64,000 nucleotides of DNA from Rhizocola hellebori (GCF_016862955.1 NZ_BONY01000007.1:1-64000), one strand, 5' to 3'. Shown: positions 17,524-25,780, numbered from the stretch's first letter. Notes: a model not told the origin generated them from the sequence alone. Program-made: numbers and translations.

Positions 17524-18576
17524 GTGAACCACAGCTGGGCGAACGCGCCCGCAGTTGCCGCGGTCGAGGTGGCCCTGCCATCCCATGTGCACAGTCAAGA
17601 AGAGATAATTTCGGAGCTTTCCCGCTTTGGTGGGCCGGTGTTCGAAAGGTTCGCCCGCACGGCCGGCGTGCAGACCCGGCGTTTGGCGATGCCGCTGGCC
17701 CGCTATGGACGGCTGAGTGGCTTCACCGAAGCCAACGAAACCTATCTTGAGGTGGCCCTCGAGCTTGGCGAGCAAGCGCTGACCGCCGCCTTGAAGAAGG
17801 CGGGGATACAGCCCGACGAAGTGGACCTGATCGTGTCCACCACGGTGACCGGGCTGACCGTGCCGTCGTTGGAGGCCCGCCTGGCCAACCGGATGGGGCT
17901 GCGCCCGGACGTGAAACGGGTGCCCCTTTTCGGGCTCGGCTGCGTGGCCGGTGCGGCCGGAATCGCCCGCATGCACGACTATCTGCGCGCCTTCCCCGAT
18001 CAGGTAGCGGTGTTGCTCGCGGTGGAGCTGTGCTCGCTGACCATCCAGCGCGACGACACGTCCGCGGCGAACCTGGTCGCGTCGAGCCTTTTCGGCGATG
18101 GCGCGGCCGCGGTGGTGGCCACCGGCGCGGCGGTCTCCGGTGCGGGCCCGCGCGTGCTGTCCAGCCGCAGCCACCTCTACCCGGACACCGAAGGCGTGAT
18201 GGGCTGGGACATCGGCACGCAGGGTTTCCGCATCATCCTGTCCACGGAGGTCGCGCCGATCGCGGAGAAGTATCTGGCCGAGGGGGTGGAAAGCTTCCTT
18301 GCCGCGCATGGTCTGTCCACTCACGACATTTCGGCGTGGATCTGCCACCCGGGCGGGCCGAAGGTTATCGAGACCATCCAGCGGGTGCTCTCGCTGCCGC
18401 CGCAGGCCCTCGCGCATACCCGAAACTCGTTGCGCGACAAAGGAAACCTTTCCTCGGTCTCGGTTCTCGACGTGCTGGGTGAGACAATGGCGCAACCGCC
18501 CGCGGCGGGTGGCTACGGGCTGATGATTGCCATGGGTCCGGGGTTCTGTTCCGAGCTCGTTCTGGTGCGGTGGTGA
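17524..18576 (+). CDS. Type III polyketide synthase, SrsA-like (alkylresorcinol-type)
   Basis: A 350-residue homodimer-type chalcone/stilbene synthase-fold enzyme that extends a fatty acyl starter with malonyl-CoA. The catalytic triad is Cys140 in LFGLGCVAGAAG, His275 in WICHPGGPKV and Asn308 in RDKGNLSS. The two genes behind it (ICMT-like methyltransferase, flavoprotein) reproduce the order of the Streptomyces griseus srsABC operon, which makes methylated and hydroxylated phenolic lipids. The family link is established knowledge; the product here is inference. It starts at GTG 17524, close behind der. Confidence 0.9.
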   Translation: MNHSWANAPAVAAVEVALPSHVHSQEEIISELSRFGGPVFERFARTAGVQTRRLAMPLARYGRLSGFTEANETYLEVALELGEQALTAALKKAGIQPDEVDLIVSTTVTGLTVPSLEARLANRMGLRPDVKRVPLFGLGCVAGAAGIARMHDYLRAFPDQVAVLLAVELCSLTIQRDDTSAANLVASSLFGDGAAAVVATGAAVSGAGPRVLSSRSHLYPDTEGVMGWDIGTQGFRIILSTEVAPIAEKYLAEGVESFLAAHGLSTHDISAWICHPGGPKVIETIQRVLSLPPQALAHTRNSLRDKGNLSSVSVLDVLGETMAQPPAAGGYGLMIAMGPGFCSELVLVRW

Positions 18577-18579
18577 GAC

Positions 18580-19092
18580 ATGTACTACCTCCTGATCCTG
18601 GCCGTCGGCGTGGAGCGCCTGATCGAGCTGGTCATCTCGAAGCGGCATGCGAAGTGGGCGCTGGCCAACGGCGGGCGTGAGCACGGCCGGTCGCACTATC
18701 CCTACATGGTGGCCATCCACACCGCGCTGCTGATCGGCTGCGCGGTCGAGGTGTGGGCGCTGGATCGCCCCTTCCTGCCCTGGCTGGGCTGGCCAATGCT
18801 GGCCGTTGTGGTGCTGAGCCAAGGGCTGCGCTACTGGTGCATCGTCACGCTCGGCAAGCGCTGGAACACCTTGGTCATCGTGCTGCCCGGGGTGCCGCTG
18901 GTGGATCGCGGGCCCTACCGCTTCCTCAAGCACCCCAACTATGTGGCGGTGGTGGCCGAGGGGATAGCGCTGCCGCTGGTCCACTCGGCCTGGATCACAG
19001 CGCTGCTGTTCACTCTCGCCAACGCGGCCGTGCTCGCTGTGCGCATCAGCGTGGAGAACACCGCGCTGCGGGCCGCGCAGGCCAATGTTTGA
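18580..19092 (+). CDS. Isoprenylcysteine carboxyl methyltransferase-family membrane protein, SrsB-like
   Basis: A 170-residue integral membrane protein with about four or five hydrophobic segments. The C-terminal part carries the ICMT-type SAM-binding signature (VDRGPYRFLKHPNYVAVVAEG). In srsABC-type operons the homologue O-methylates the alkylresorcinol made by the PKS, which is the likely role here. It starts 3 bp after the PKS stop, and its end overlaps the flavoprotein start by 8 bp, so the three genes form one tight operon. Confidence 0.87.
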   Translation: MYYLLILAVGVERLIELVISKRHAKWALANGGREHGRSHYPYMVAIHTALLIGCAVEVWALDRPFLPWLGWPMLAVVVLSQGLRYWCIVTLGKRWNTLVIVLPGVPLVDRGPYRFLKHPNYVAVVAEGIALPLVHSAWITALLFTLANAAVLAVRISVENTALRAAQANV

Positions 19093-20089
19093 CGCCGATC
19101 TCCTCATCGCCGGCGGCGGCCCGGCTGGGCTGGCTACCGCATTGCACGCGCTCCAAAGTGGACTGTCGGTGGTCATCGCCGAGCCCCGGCCACACCCGAT
19201 CGACAAGGCGTGCGGGGAGGGCCTGATGCCCGGCGGCCTGGCCGCGCTGGCCCGGCTGGGCATCGATCCGCCGGGGGTGCCGTTTCAGGGCATCGCCTAC
19301 CTTTCCGGCAAGCGCCGCGCCGAGGCGCGTTTCCAGCACGGGCCGGGCCGGGGGGTGCGGCGCACAGCGCTGCACGCCGCGCTGACCGGCGCGGCGCACG
19401 AGCGCGGCGCCAAGTGGGCCGCGGTGCGCATCGATCAGATCGAGCAGGATGCCACCGGGGTCACCGCGGGCGGGCTGCGGGCGCGCTGGCTCGTCGCCGC
19501 CGACGGGCTGCACTCCACGGTGCGCCGCCGCCTGGGCATTGCGGCTGTGCCCGGCCGGCCCCGCCGGTTCGGGATGCGCTGGCATTTCAGTACCCCGGCC
19601 TGGTCTGAGTTTGTCGAGGTTTGGTGGTCTGACCGGGGCGAGGCATACGTGACCCCGGTGGCGCCCGGCCAGATCGGGGTGGCCGTCCTCAGCTCGCAGA
19701 AGCCGGATCTGGCTTGGTTTCCGGCCCTCGCCGAGCGGCTCGGCGAGCCTGCGGCCCCGCGCGGTGCGGGCCCGCTGCGTCAGGTGGTGCGAAGGCGCGT
19801 AGCAGGGCGGGTGCTCCTGGTCGGCGACGCGGCCGGATATGAGGACGCGCTGACCGGCGAGGGCATCAGCCTGGCCGTCAAGCAGGCTCAGGCGGCGGTG
19901 GAGGCGATCGTGGCCGGGCGGCCGCAGGCCTATGAGCATGCCTGGCGTGGCCTCACCCGCGACTACCGGCTGCTGACCCGCGGTCTGGTGCTGGCGACCC
20001 GGGCGCGTGCCATGCGGCGTGCCATTGTGCCAATCTGCGGCCTTGCCCCGGCGGTGTTCCGTGGTGTCGTCAATATCCTCGCTAGATAA
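19085..20089 (+). CDS. FAD-dependent hydroxylase/oxidoreductase, SrsC-like
   Basis: A 334-residue flavoprotein monooxygenase. The N-terminal Rossmann motif is DLLIAGGGPAGLATALHAL, followed by KACGEGLMPGGLAALARLG, the second FAD motif ARWLVAADGLHSTVRRRLG and the late LLVGDAAGYEDALTGEGIS motif. The family includes geranylgeranyl-reductase-like enzymes. In srsABC the homologue hydroxylates the methylated resorcinol ring to a quinone-type lipid. It overlaps the methyltransferase gene by 8 bp. The nucleotidyltransferase gene begins 7 bp downstream and may be part of the same transcript. Confidence 0.87.
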   Translation: MFDADLLIAGGGPAGLATALHALQSGLSVVIAEPRPHPIDKACGEGLMPGGLAALARLGIDPPGVPFQGIAYLSGKRRAEARFQHGPGRGVRRTALHAALTGAAHERGAKWAAVRIDQIEQDATGVTAGGLRARWLVAADGLHSTVRRRLGIAAVPGRPRRFGMRWHFSTPAWSEFVEVWWSDRGEAYVTPVAPGQIGVAVLSSQKPDLAWFPALAERLGEPAAPRGAGPLRQVVRRRVAGRVLLVGDAAGYEDALTGEGISLAVKQAQAAVEAIVAGRPQAYEHAWRGLTRDYRLLTRGLVLATRARAMRRAIVPICGLAPAVFRGVVNILAR

Positions 20090-20096
20090 TTCATCG

Positions 20097-20606
20097 ATGC
20101 GGCATCTCGACATCATCGAGGAGATCTTCGCGCTGGCCGCCGAGGCGGACGCGGCGCTGTGGCTGCGCGGGGGCTGGGCGATGGATTTCGCCCTGGGGCA
20201 GGTGACCCGCGAGCATGTGGACATCGATCTGTTTGCGTGGGCGGTCGACGCCGAGCGGCTGACCCGGGTGCTCACCGACCATGACTACGACCGCACCCCC
20301 AACGACCATCCATTGCTGCAGCTCGACTTTTCCCGGCACGGGGTGGAGATCAACATCGGGCTGCTGGCCCGCTCCGCCGACGGGCAGGTCGTGATCCCGC
20401 ACGGGGAGTCGGCCGGCGCGGCATGGCCGGAGGGAATGCTCGACGGCCCACCGGGACGTCTGGGCGGCCTGGTGTGCCCGATGGTCAGCGTGCCGGCACA
20501 GATCGAAATCAAAGAGAAGATGCCTATCTGGGTACCGGCAAGGCCGCGCCGGGAGAAGGACACGCTGGACATAGAACGGCTGCGCGCCTACATCTCCAAC
20601 ACGTAG
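20097..20606 (+). CDS. Nucleotidyltransferase-fold protein (aminoglycoside adenylyltransferase-like)
   Basis: A 169-residue protein of the small nucleotidyltransferase fold. LRGGWAMDFALGQVTREHVD with DIDLFAW gives the GG...DxD metal-binding pattern seen in lincosamide and aminoglycoside (2''-type) adenylyltransferases. Whether it modifies an antibiotic or another small molecule is unknown, and there is no evidence that it confers resistance. ATG 20097 is chosen because upstream in-frame sequence lies inside the flavoprotein gene. Its end overlaps the convergent membrane protein gene by 19 bp. Confidence 0.7.
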   Translation: MRHLDIIEEIFALAAEADAALWLRGGWAMDFALGQVTREHVDIDLFAWAVDAERLTRVLTDHDYDRTPNDHPLLQLDFSRHGVEINIGLLARSADGQVVIPHGESAGAAWPEGMLDGPPGRLGGLVCPMVSVPAQIEIKEKMPIWVPARPRREKDTLDIERLRAYISNT

Positions 20607-21193
20607 ACGTCGCCTTCCCGTTTGAAACCTATGCGGCCGTAGTAAGGCGAGACCATGCCGGGCGGGGTCACCACCCGGCGGAAGCCGCGCTCGGAGAACA
20701 GCCCGCTTCGCCGGTAGACGAACTCGCCCGGGGTGAAATCGCGGAACCGTTGCGTCACATAGTCCAGCTCGATCTGAGCCGTCCCGCCGCCCCGATCGAA
20801 AATCAGCACCACCCCGGCGAGTTCGTCGTCGTGCATGACCACGAAGGCGAGCTCGTCGCCGCTGCGCTTGAACCCGGGGTTGAACCTTTCGATATCCGCG
20901 GCGTGGATGTCGAGCACATAGGTCAGGAACGCGTCGTCGGCGTGGACCTCCACCGCCGTGTAGGCGTGGTCGTCATGGCGGGTCGCCAGCATCTTGCGCA
21001 GGTAAACGACGTTGATGATGGCCAGGACGACATTGAGCCCGACCATCGGCCACACCGCGAGCGCGGCGTTGAAGAAGATCAGCACGAAGCAGCCGATGAG
21101 GTTGAACACGCGCAGACGCAGAATCCGCGTCTGCAGGAGCGACCAGACCAGCAGCGCCGAGCCTGCCCAGCCGATGAGGTCGAGCCAGTTCAC
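20588..21193 (-). CDS. YgjV-like inner-membrane protein with cytoplasmic C-terminal domain
   Basis: A 201-residue protein. The first 70 residues hold three hydrophobic helices (LIGWAGSALLVWSLLQTR, LRVFNLIGCFVLIFFNAAL and MVGLNVVLAIINVVYLRKM), as in YgjV-type membrane proteins. The remainder is soluble and has a beta-rich pattern suggesting an acyltransferase-like fold, with no clear active site. Function is unknown. It may be co-transcribed leftward with the two genes starting at 22512 and 21590, which have small gaps between them. Confidence 0.72.
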   Translation of the reverse strand: MNWLDLIGWAGSALLVWSLLQTRILRLRVFNLIGCFVLIFFNAALAVWPMVGLNVVLAIINVVYLRKMLATRHDDHAYTAVEVHADDAFLTYVLDIHAADIERFNPGFKRSGDELAFVVMHDDELAGVVLIFDRGGGTAQIELDYVTQRFRDFTPGEFVYRRSGLFSERGFRRVVTPPGMVSPYYGRIGFKREGDVYVLEM

Positions 21194-21209
21194 GTGACCA
21201 GGCTAGCGG

Positions 21210-21590
21210 TCAGAAGACGACCTCAGCCGGAACTTTGCCGAGCTGGCGCAGCAGGCCGTAGAGGTCGGTCTCACCCCACATCTGCACGATCCTGCCCGCG
21301 TGCAGCCGGTAGAGCTTCAGGCCGGTCATGCTGAGCTGCTCGCCGGTGGCATCGTGGCGCAGGTGCTGTCTGAAATAGACGCTGACCCGGTCGCCGTGCT
21401 CGAACAGGTCGATGACCTCGATCTCGGTGCAGGTCAGGCCGGGCGTGTTGATCGCCCCTTCCACGAAGTGGCGTCCGCGTACGTGATTGCCGGCACCGCG
21501 GATCTCGATGTTTTCGTCCACCACCGCGGCCAGCTCGGCCAGGTCGCGGGTGACGAAGACGCGCAGATAACGCCGAACCGTTTCCTGCAT
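21210..21590 (-). CDS. SnoaL/NTF2-like protein
   Basis: A 126-residue single-domain protein of the NTF2-like alpha+beta cone fold. The pattern is an N-terminal helix pair (ETVRRYLRVFVTRDLAELAAVV), DENIEIRGAG, HFVEGAI and long strands ending GLKLYRLHAGRIVQMWGETD. Members serve as small enzymes, cyclases or binding proteins. It lies 4 bp after the kinase gene and is probably co-transcribed with it. No specific substrate is inferable. Confidence 0.8.
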   Translation of the reverse strand: MQETVRRYLRVFVTRDLAELAAVVDENIEIRGAGNHVRGRHFVEGAINTPGLTCTEIEVIDLFEHGDRVSVYFRQHLRHDATGEQLSMTGLKLYRLHAGRIVQMWGETDLYGLLRQLGKVPAEVVF

Positions 21591-21594
21591 CTGG

Positions 21595-22512
21595 CTACCC
21601 CTTCCCCGTGAGGGCTTGCGCGATGGCCACCTGGACCTGCTCCAGATTCTCGTCGCCGTCCTCGACCGTCCACAACGAGTTCTGCAGCACCCGGGCGATG
21701 GTGTAGCCGACGGCCCGCTGCCTGTCCAGGCCGAGCACCTCGGTCATGATGTCGAATCGGCGCAGCACGGCCCGGGCCACATCACCGGTGGCGAGCACCT
21801 CTTCCCAGCGGTTGTGCAGGGCGGGCATCAGGTCGAAGCCGGGGTCGCCGGCCAGCGGCTTGGGATCGATGGCCAGCCACGGCTCGCGCTGCCCGGCCAG
21901 CACGTTCTCGTAGTGCAGGTCCCAGTGCAGCAGCCGGTCTCCCGCCTGCCCGGCCAGCTCGCCGACCTGGCTCGCCCAGGAGCGCAACAGCTCACCCTCT
22001 TCGGGCCGGAGCTTGGCGGCGGCCTCGGGCGCGTAGTCGAGCATGCGGTCTACCACATAGTTCAGCGGCCGGATCTCCGCCGGCGCGGTGTGCGTGTGCA
22101 GGCGGGCGAGCAGCTCGGCGATGATCTGCACAGCGCGGTCGATGTCGGGCTCGGCGGTCAGCATCCGGTCACCGGCAAGGCGTTCCAGCAACAGGATCGA
22201 GCTGCCCGCCTCCTCGAACTCGTTGAGCAGCAACACCGTGCCCTGCCCGGCCCAGGTGCGCAACGCCGTTCCCTCGCCCAGATGCTCCGGGTCGAGCGGT
22301 TGCAGCTTGAGCGCTGCGGGCGTGCCGTCAGCACAGCGCACCGGCACCACCAGCCCGACCACGCCGTGCATCAGCGCCCCGTCGATCGACAGCTCCCACC
22401 GGTCGAGGTAGGTCGCGGCCAAGTCAGGAAGGTTGGCGATCCACTCCTTGCCCTTCTCCCCGTAGAACTTCTGGTGATAGCCGGCCAGCTTGGGCGGCAC
22501 CTCGATACTCAC
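21595..22512 (-). CDS. Aminoglycoside/hydroxyurea phosphotransferase-family kinase
   Basis: A 305-residue protein kinase-like phosphotransferase, close in layout to the streptomycin 6-kinase/hydroxyurea kinase group. The catalytic loop is LLHWDLHYENVLAG (catalytic Asp and Asn), and the metal-binding segment is AIDPKPLAGDPGFDL. A Lys in PAALKLQPLD fits the ATP-binding site. Such genes are common in actinomycete chromosomes without known antibiotic function. It heads a probable three-gene leftward unit and is divergent from the sigma factor gene. Confidence 0.87.
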   Translation of the reverse strand: MSIEVPPKLAGYHQKFYGEKGKEWIANLPDLAATYLDRWELSIDGALMHGVVGLVVPVRCADGTPAALKLQPLDPEHLGEGTALRTWAGQGTVLLLNEFEEAGSSILLLERLAGDRMLTAEPDIDRAVQIIAELLARLHTHTAPAEIRPLNYVVDRMLDYAPEAAAKLRPEEGELLRSWASQVGELAGQAGDRLLHWDLHYENVLAGQREPWLAIDPKPLAGDPGFDLMPALHNRWEEVLATGDVARAVLRRFDIMTEVLGLDRQRAVGYTIARVLQNSLWTVEDGDENLEQVQVAIAQALTGKG

Positions 22513-22630
22513 CCGAGAAATGATGGCAGATCCGCCACCGTGGCGTGGGGTAGGTCAATTTGTAACCTCGTGCGCTCAACCTTCAAGCCCGGCCTGGGGT
22601 GAGGATGGTGACGATGAAGGAGGAACCCGC

Positions 22631-23140
22631 GTGACCGAGCCAGACAGGTTCCGTGAGTTCATGGAACTGCGTTACGGGGACCTGCTCCGAACAGCCTTCC
22701 TGCTCACCGGCTCCACCCACGCCGCCGAGGATCTGGTGCAGACCGTGCTGCTCAAGGTGTACAAGCGGTTTCACACCATCGAGGAGCCGTACCCCTACCT
22801 GCGCCGGGCGATGGTGAACCATCACATCAACCTGTGGCGGCGCATCGGTTCGCGGGAGCTGCTCAGCGTCTTCACCCCCGACCTCGCCGAGCCGGACATC
22901 TCCACGGCCTTCGTACAGCGGGCAGAACTGATGGAGGCCCTCGCCCAGCTGCCGCCCAAAATGCGCGCGGTGCTTGTGCTTCGGTACTGGGAGGACCTGT
23001 CCGAAGCCGACACGGCCGCCGCGCTCGGCTGCTCGCTCGGCTCGGTGAAGGCCCAGGCCAGCCGCGGCCTGGCCCGCCTGCGCGACATCCTGCGCGCCGA
23101 ACAAGTCACCACGACCCGAGTCGCGGAGGGATGGGCATGA
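22631..23140 (+). CDS. SigE-family ECF-type RNA polymerase sigma factor
   Basis: A 169-residue group IV sigma factor. Region 2 contains HAAEDLVQTVLLKVYKRF and YPYLRRAMVNHHINLWRR. The region 4 helix-turn-helix is LPPKMRAVLVLRYWEDLSEA then LGCSLGSVKAQASRGLARLR. GTG 22631 is preceded by GAAGGAGGAAC, a strong ribosome-binding site. The stop overlaps the start of a 29-residue ORF (ATGA), which in turn overlaps the membrane-anchored protein gene. SigE-family factors usually travel with a membrane partner, so the gene at 23223 is the likely modulator. Confidence 0.92.
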   Translation: MTEPDRFREFMELRYGDLLRTAFLLTGSTHAAEDLVQTVLLKVYKRFHTIEEPYPYLRRAMVNHHINLWRRIGSRELLSVFTPDLAEPDISTAFVQRAELMEALAQLPPKMRAVLVLRYWEDLSEADTAAALGCSLGSVKAQASRGLARLRDILRAEQVTTTRVAEGWA

Positions 23141-23226
23141 GCGAGCTTGTCGAGCTCATCGTGAAATTGGGATTCGCTCATGCTTTCGCCGCAGGCGATG
23201 GCCGACGTGAGGAGGCCATGGCATGA
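23137..23226 (+). CDS. Putative 29-residue microprotein coupled between sigma factor and membrane partner
   Basis: A 30-codon ORF encoding MSELVELIVKLGFAHAFAAG plus nine residues. Its ATG overlaps the sigma stop (ATGA at 23137-23140), and GGAGG lies at the usual distance upstream. Its own stop overlaps the ATG of the next gene (ATGA at 23223-23226). The predicted peptide is a short amphipathic helix. It might be translated, or it may only serve to carry ribosomes across the junction. No homologue is recognised. Confidence 0.45.
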   Translation: MSELVELIVKLGFAHAFAAGDGRREEAMA

Positions 23227-24542
23227 GCGAGCAGGAGTTGCGGAATGCTTTTGCGGAGCTGGCGGGTGAGGTCAAGCCGGCGCCGGAGCCCTACGCGCGG
23301 TTGATGGCCCGCTCGCGGCGGCGGCGTTTTTCGCGCTGGGCCACGGGTTTCGCGGCCGCGGTGGCCGCTGTGGTGATCGCGCCGGTGGCGCTGAACGCCG
23401 CCAACGATCCCGGCCCCGATCTTGGGATCATCGACAACAGCGTGCTGATGATCACCCCATGGACCCGCAAGCTGATCGACGCCCCGGTGCGCGGTGGTCT
23501 GGCCGGCGATCCCAAGCTGGTCGACGAGGCCGGGAAAGCATTGCGGGTCAACAAATCCGGGCCCATGTCCGGGTACCCCATAAAAGTGCTCTTCATCGAA
23601 GACGTCGGCGACAAACGGATCGTGGTGGCGGTGCGCCACAGCAAGACCCATCAGGTGGGCTTGGTGATGGCTGCCCCCCGGGGCGCTCGCGGTGAGCAGC
23701 TCATCACCGCCGAGGTGCGGATCAAGTCGCTGAGTCCGTTCACCGCCACGGAGTTCGGCTTCGGGCTGGCCCATAACCTCACGCACGTCGGGATAGGGCT
23801 GGCCCCACCCGGTTGCGAGATCGACCTGGCGACGCTGGCTTCCGGTGCCCCGAAATGGCGGGCATCGGGTGACTATGTCGTGTGGTCGCAGTCGATTGCC
23901 GATCAGCTGGTACGCGTGACATGCGCGGGCGCTGTACGTTTTCAGGGTGCTCTATTGGATCTGAGCAACATGATGCAGATAACCGGTGATCTGGAAGGTT
24001 TCCGGACCGCGACCACCGCCGGGTCGGGATTCGTGATTCCGGGCGCGATCCTCGAGCAGATGTTGCAGGGCACCTATCCGCCGCAGTCTGTCGGTCAGCT
24101 TCGGGCGATGTTCGCCGGGGCGGCTTCAGGGATGGCCAATCCGGCTTATGTCGCCGCCGACCCGGTCGACAAGGATCGATGGCGGGTGCAGATCTTCTCC
24201 GGGTCTTCCAGCGCTCGGCTGCTGACCTCCGCCAATGTGCTGGCGCCTGATGCTGTGGTGGCTCTGGATGTTCCCGACAGCGGATCGGTGGACACCATGC
24301 TCGTGCTGGGCCCGCCAAGCGCGGTCAAGCTGGAGATCCGAGACCTGTTCTCCGGGGTTCTTCTGCAGTCTGTGCCACTGGCAAATGGTGTGGCCGTGGT
24401 GCGGATGCGGGCGGCCGAGGACATGTGGCTGCACACTTTCAACGCCGCCGGGGAGCTCGTCGGCTTCGGGGTGACGCCGTTGCCCAAACCCGAGGGTCCG
24501 TCGGAGCTGTCCATGCCGGAGACGACGGAGAACTGGGGCTGA
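23223..24542 (+). CDS. Membrane-anchored hypothetical protein, candidate anti-sigma partner
   Basis: A 439-residue protein. The N-terminal cytoplasmic part of about 38 residues (ELRNAFAELAGEVKPAPEPYARLMARSRRRR) is followed by one transmembrane helix (WATGFAAAVAAVVIAPVALNAA) and a large extracytoplasmic domain rich in beta-type sequence. This topology fits membrane anti-sigma or sigma-modulating proteins encoded behind SigE-family genes. No zinc-binding H-x3-C-x2-C anti-sigma motif is seen. GAGGAGG precedes the ATG. A 14-bp GC-rich hairpin lies just downstream. Confidence 0.75.
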   Translation: MSEQELRNAFAELAGEVKPAPEPYARLMARSRRRRFSRWATGFAAAVAAVVIAPVALNAANDPGPDLGIIDNSVLMITPWTRKLIDAPVRGGLAGDPKLVDEAGKALRVNKSGPMSGYPIKVLFIEDVGDKRIVVAVRHSKTHQVGLVMAAPRGARGEQLITAEVRIKSLSPFTATEFGFGLAHNLTHVGIGLAPPGCEIDLATLASGAPKWRASGDYVVWSQSIADQLVRVTCAGAVRFQGALLDLSNMMQITGDLEGFRTATTAGSGFVIPGAILEQMLQGTYPPQSVGQLRAMFAGAASGMANPAYVAADPVDKDRWRVQIFSGSSSARLLTSANVLAPDAVVALDVPDSGSVDTMLVLGPPSAVKLEIRDLFSGVLLQSVPLANGVAVVRMRAAEDMWLHTFNAAGELVGFGVTPLPKPEGPSELSMPETTENWG

Positions 24543-24553
24543 AGACGCCAAGC

Positions 24554-24588
24554 GCAGCGGTGGCGGCCCGAGGTGCCGCCACCGCTGC
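24554..24588. terminator. Bidirectional intrinsic-type terminator hairpin
   Basis: A perfect 14-bp stem (GCAGCGGTGGCGGC at 24554-24567 with its complement at 24575-24588) and a 7-nt loop. It sits in the 55-bp gap between convergent genes ending at 24542 and 24598. There is no long U-tract, which is common in GC-rich actinobacteria. Confidence 0.82.
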
Positions 24589-24597
24589 TTGGTGCGA

Positions 24598-25653
24598 TTA
24601 GATGCGTGAGGAGTGGCTGGCGAAGAAGCCGGAGGAAACCGGGACGCCGGCGTTGGTGAAGCAGTTCACGTTGGCGATGAGGGTCGTTCCCGAAGGGCCC
24701 CAAGGCTTGTGCAGACCGCAGAAGTCCGAGGTGGTGCCGAAGGCCGTCACCTGGGTGTTGCTGGGCGCGGTGGTGTAGAGGTTGGCCCAGGCGATCGTCC
24801 ATATCGGAGGACCGGCGGCGAATCCGACCGCGCCACCGGTGGAGTTGAAGACCGTGGAGGGTCCGCCGAGCGGCGGAACGTTCCACACGTAGCCGAAGCG
24901 GCCGGGCGGGAACGCCGGGCCGTAGAGCGAGCGCCGGAATTGGTAGGTCACCGTGAACCGGGTGTCGGCCCAGGCGCCTGCCGAGTTGAAGCAGTAGATC
25001 CGGGCGAACTGGCCGTTGGCGGAGGAGTTGAAGGAGGCGACCTTGCAGCGTGCGCCCACGGCCGGGTTGGCCGCGGTCACCTGGAGGCTGCCGTCCTGCG
25101 GGCCGGGGGTGCCCAGGCCGATGAAGGAGACCGAGTAGGCGCCGACACCCGCGTGGATCACGTTGTTGGCGAAGCCAAGGGAGTTGTACTGGTCGATGAT
25201 CGCACCGGCCGGGGTGCTGTCGATGTAGCCGTAGAACCCGGGGGGCGCGACACCGGAGCTGCGGGCGAACTGCACGGAGAATCCGGGCTGGGCATCGAGG
25301 AAGCCGCCGGGCCGGTAGCAGGCCACTCTGACGACTTCGTTGCCTGCGACATTGCCCCAGGCTTCGGCCTGGCACCAGCGTCCGGGCGGGAAGGTGAGCG
25401 CGTCGTGCACCGCGGTCACATGTACCACGCCACCGGCGATGCCCTGGCCGGGGAAGGTGACCGTCCAGCGCCCGGGGATTCCGGGGACGACAGTGGTGCC
25501 GGCCGGCTGTGCCTGTGAAACGACTCCGCCGGACCATAGCGCGAAGCCGAATCTGTCCGGCACGGCCGCGGCGGCGGGCTGTGCCAGGAAGATGGTTCCC
25601 CCGGTAGCGAGCAACGCCGCGGCAGCCCACGACGCCAAGCGCCTTATCTTCAT
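24598..25653 (-). CDS. Secreted protein of three tandem ~100-residue repeats
   Basis: A 351-residue exported protein. The signal peptide covers residues 1-29 (MKIRRLASWAAAALLATGG, ending with an AAAA site). The mature part consists of three related units. Each opens with an aromatic-Gly segment (RFGFALW, FYGYIDS, RFGYVWN) and ends with a Cys pair spaced about 19-20 residues (WCQAEAW...VACY, RCKVASF...IYCF, FCGLHKP...VNCF). Units one and two end with F-S/T-V-x-[FY]-x-F. No enzymatic motif is visible, so a cell-surface or extracellular structural or binding role is likely. GAGGGAG precedes the ATG. Confidence 0.75.
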   Translation of the reverse strand: MKIRRLASWAAAALLATGGTIFLAQPAAAAVPDRFGFALWSGGVVSQAQPAGTTVVPGIPGRWTVTFPGQGIAGGVVHVTAVHDALTFPPGRWCQAEAWGNVAGNEVVRVACYRPGGFLDAQPGFSVQFARSSGVAPPGFYGYIDSTPAGAIIDQYNSLGFANNVIHAGVGAYSVSFIGLGTPGPQDGSLQVTAANPAVGARCKVASFNSSANGQFARIYCFNSAGAWADTRFTVTYQFRRSLYGPAFPPGRFGYVWNVPPLGGPSTVFNSTGGAVGFAAGPPIWTIAWANLYTTAPSNTQVTAFGTTSDFCGLHKPWGPSGTTLIANVNCFTNAGVPVSSGFFASHSSRI

Positions 25654-25754
25654 TGATGCTCCCTCTCTGCGAAACGGGCCATTAGCGTATCGCTATAGAT
25701 CTATTAATGGACGCGCTGTGAGCAGTCGGATCACGGACCGTGCTCGTTAGAAAT

Positions 25755-25780
25755 TACTTATATAAGTACCAAGTGATACT
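25755..25780 (+). promoter_or_regulatory. Palindromic operator and promoter of the ArsR-family gene
   Basis: TACTTATATAAGTA (25755-25768) is a perfect 14-bp palindrome. Six bases after its CTTATATAAGT core comes TGATACT (25774-25780), a good -10 element. With ATTACT as a -35, the spacer is 16 bp. The GTG start lies only 8 nt after the -10, so the transcript is probably leaderless. The same CTTATATAAGT-N6-TGATACT arrangement occurs at 50844-50867 beside the SRPBCC gene. Confidence 0.75.

Noticed and set aside
17401-19263. 620-codon minus-strand open frame over the PKS operon
   Set aside because: It lies opposite a type III PKS and methyltransferase with intact catalytic residues. The translation has no recognisable domain.
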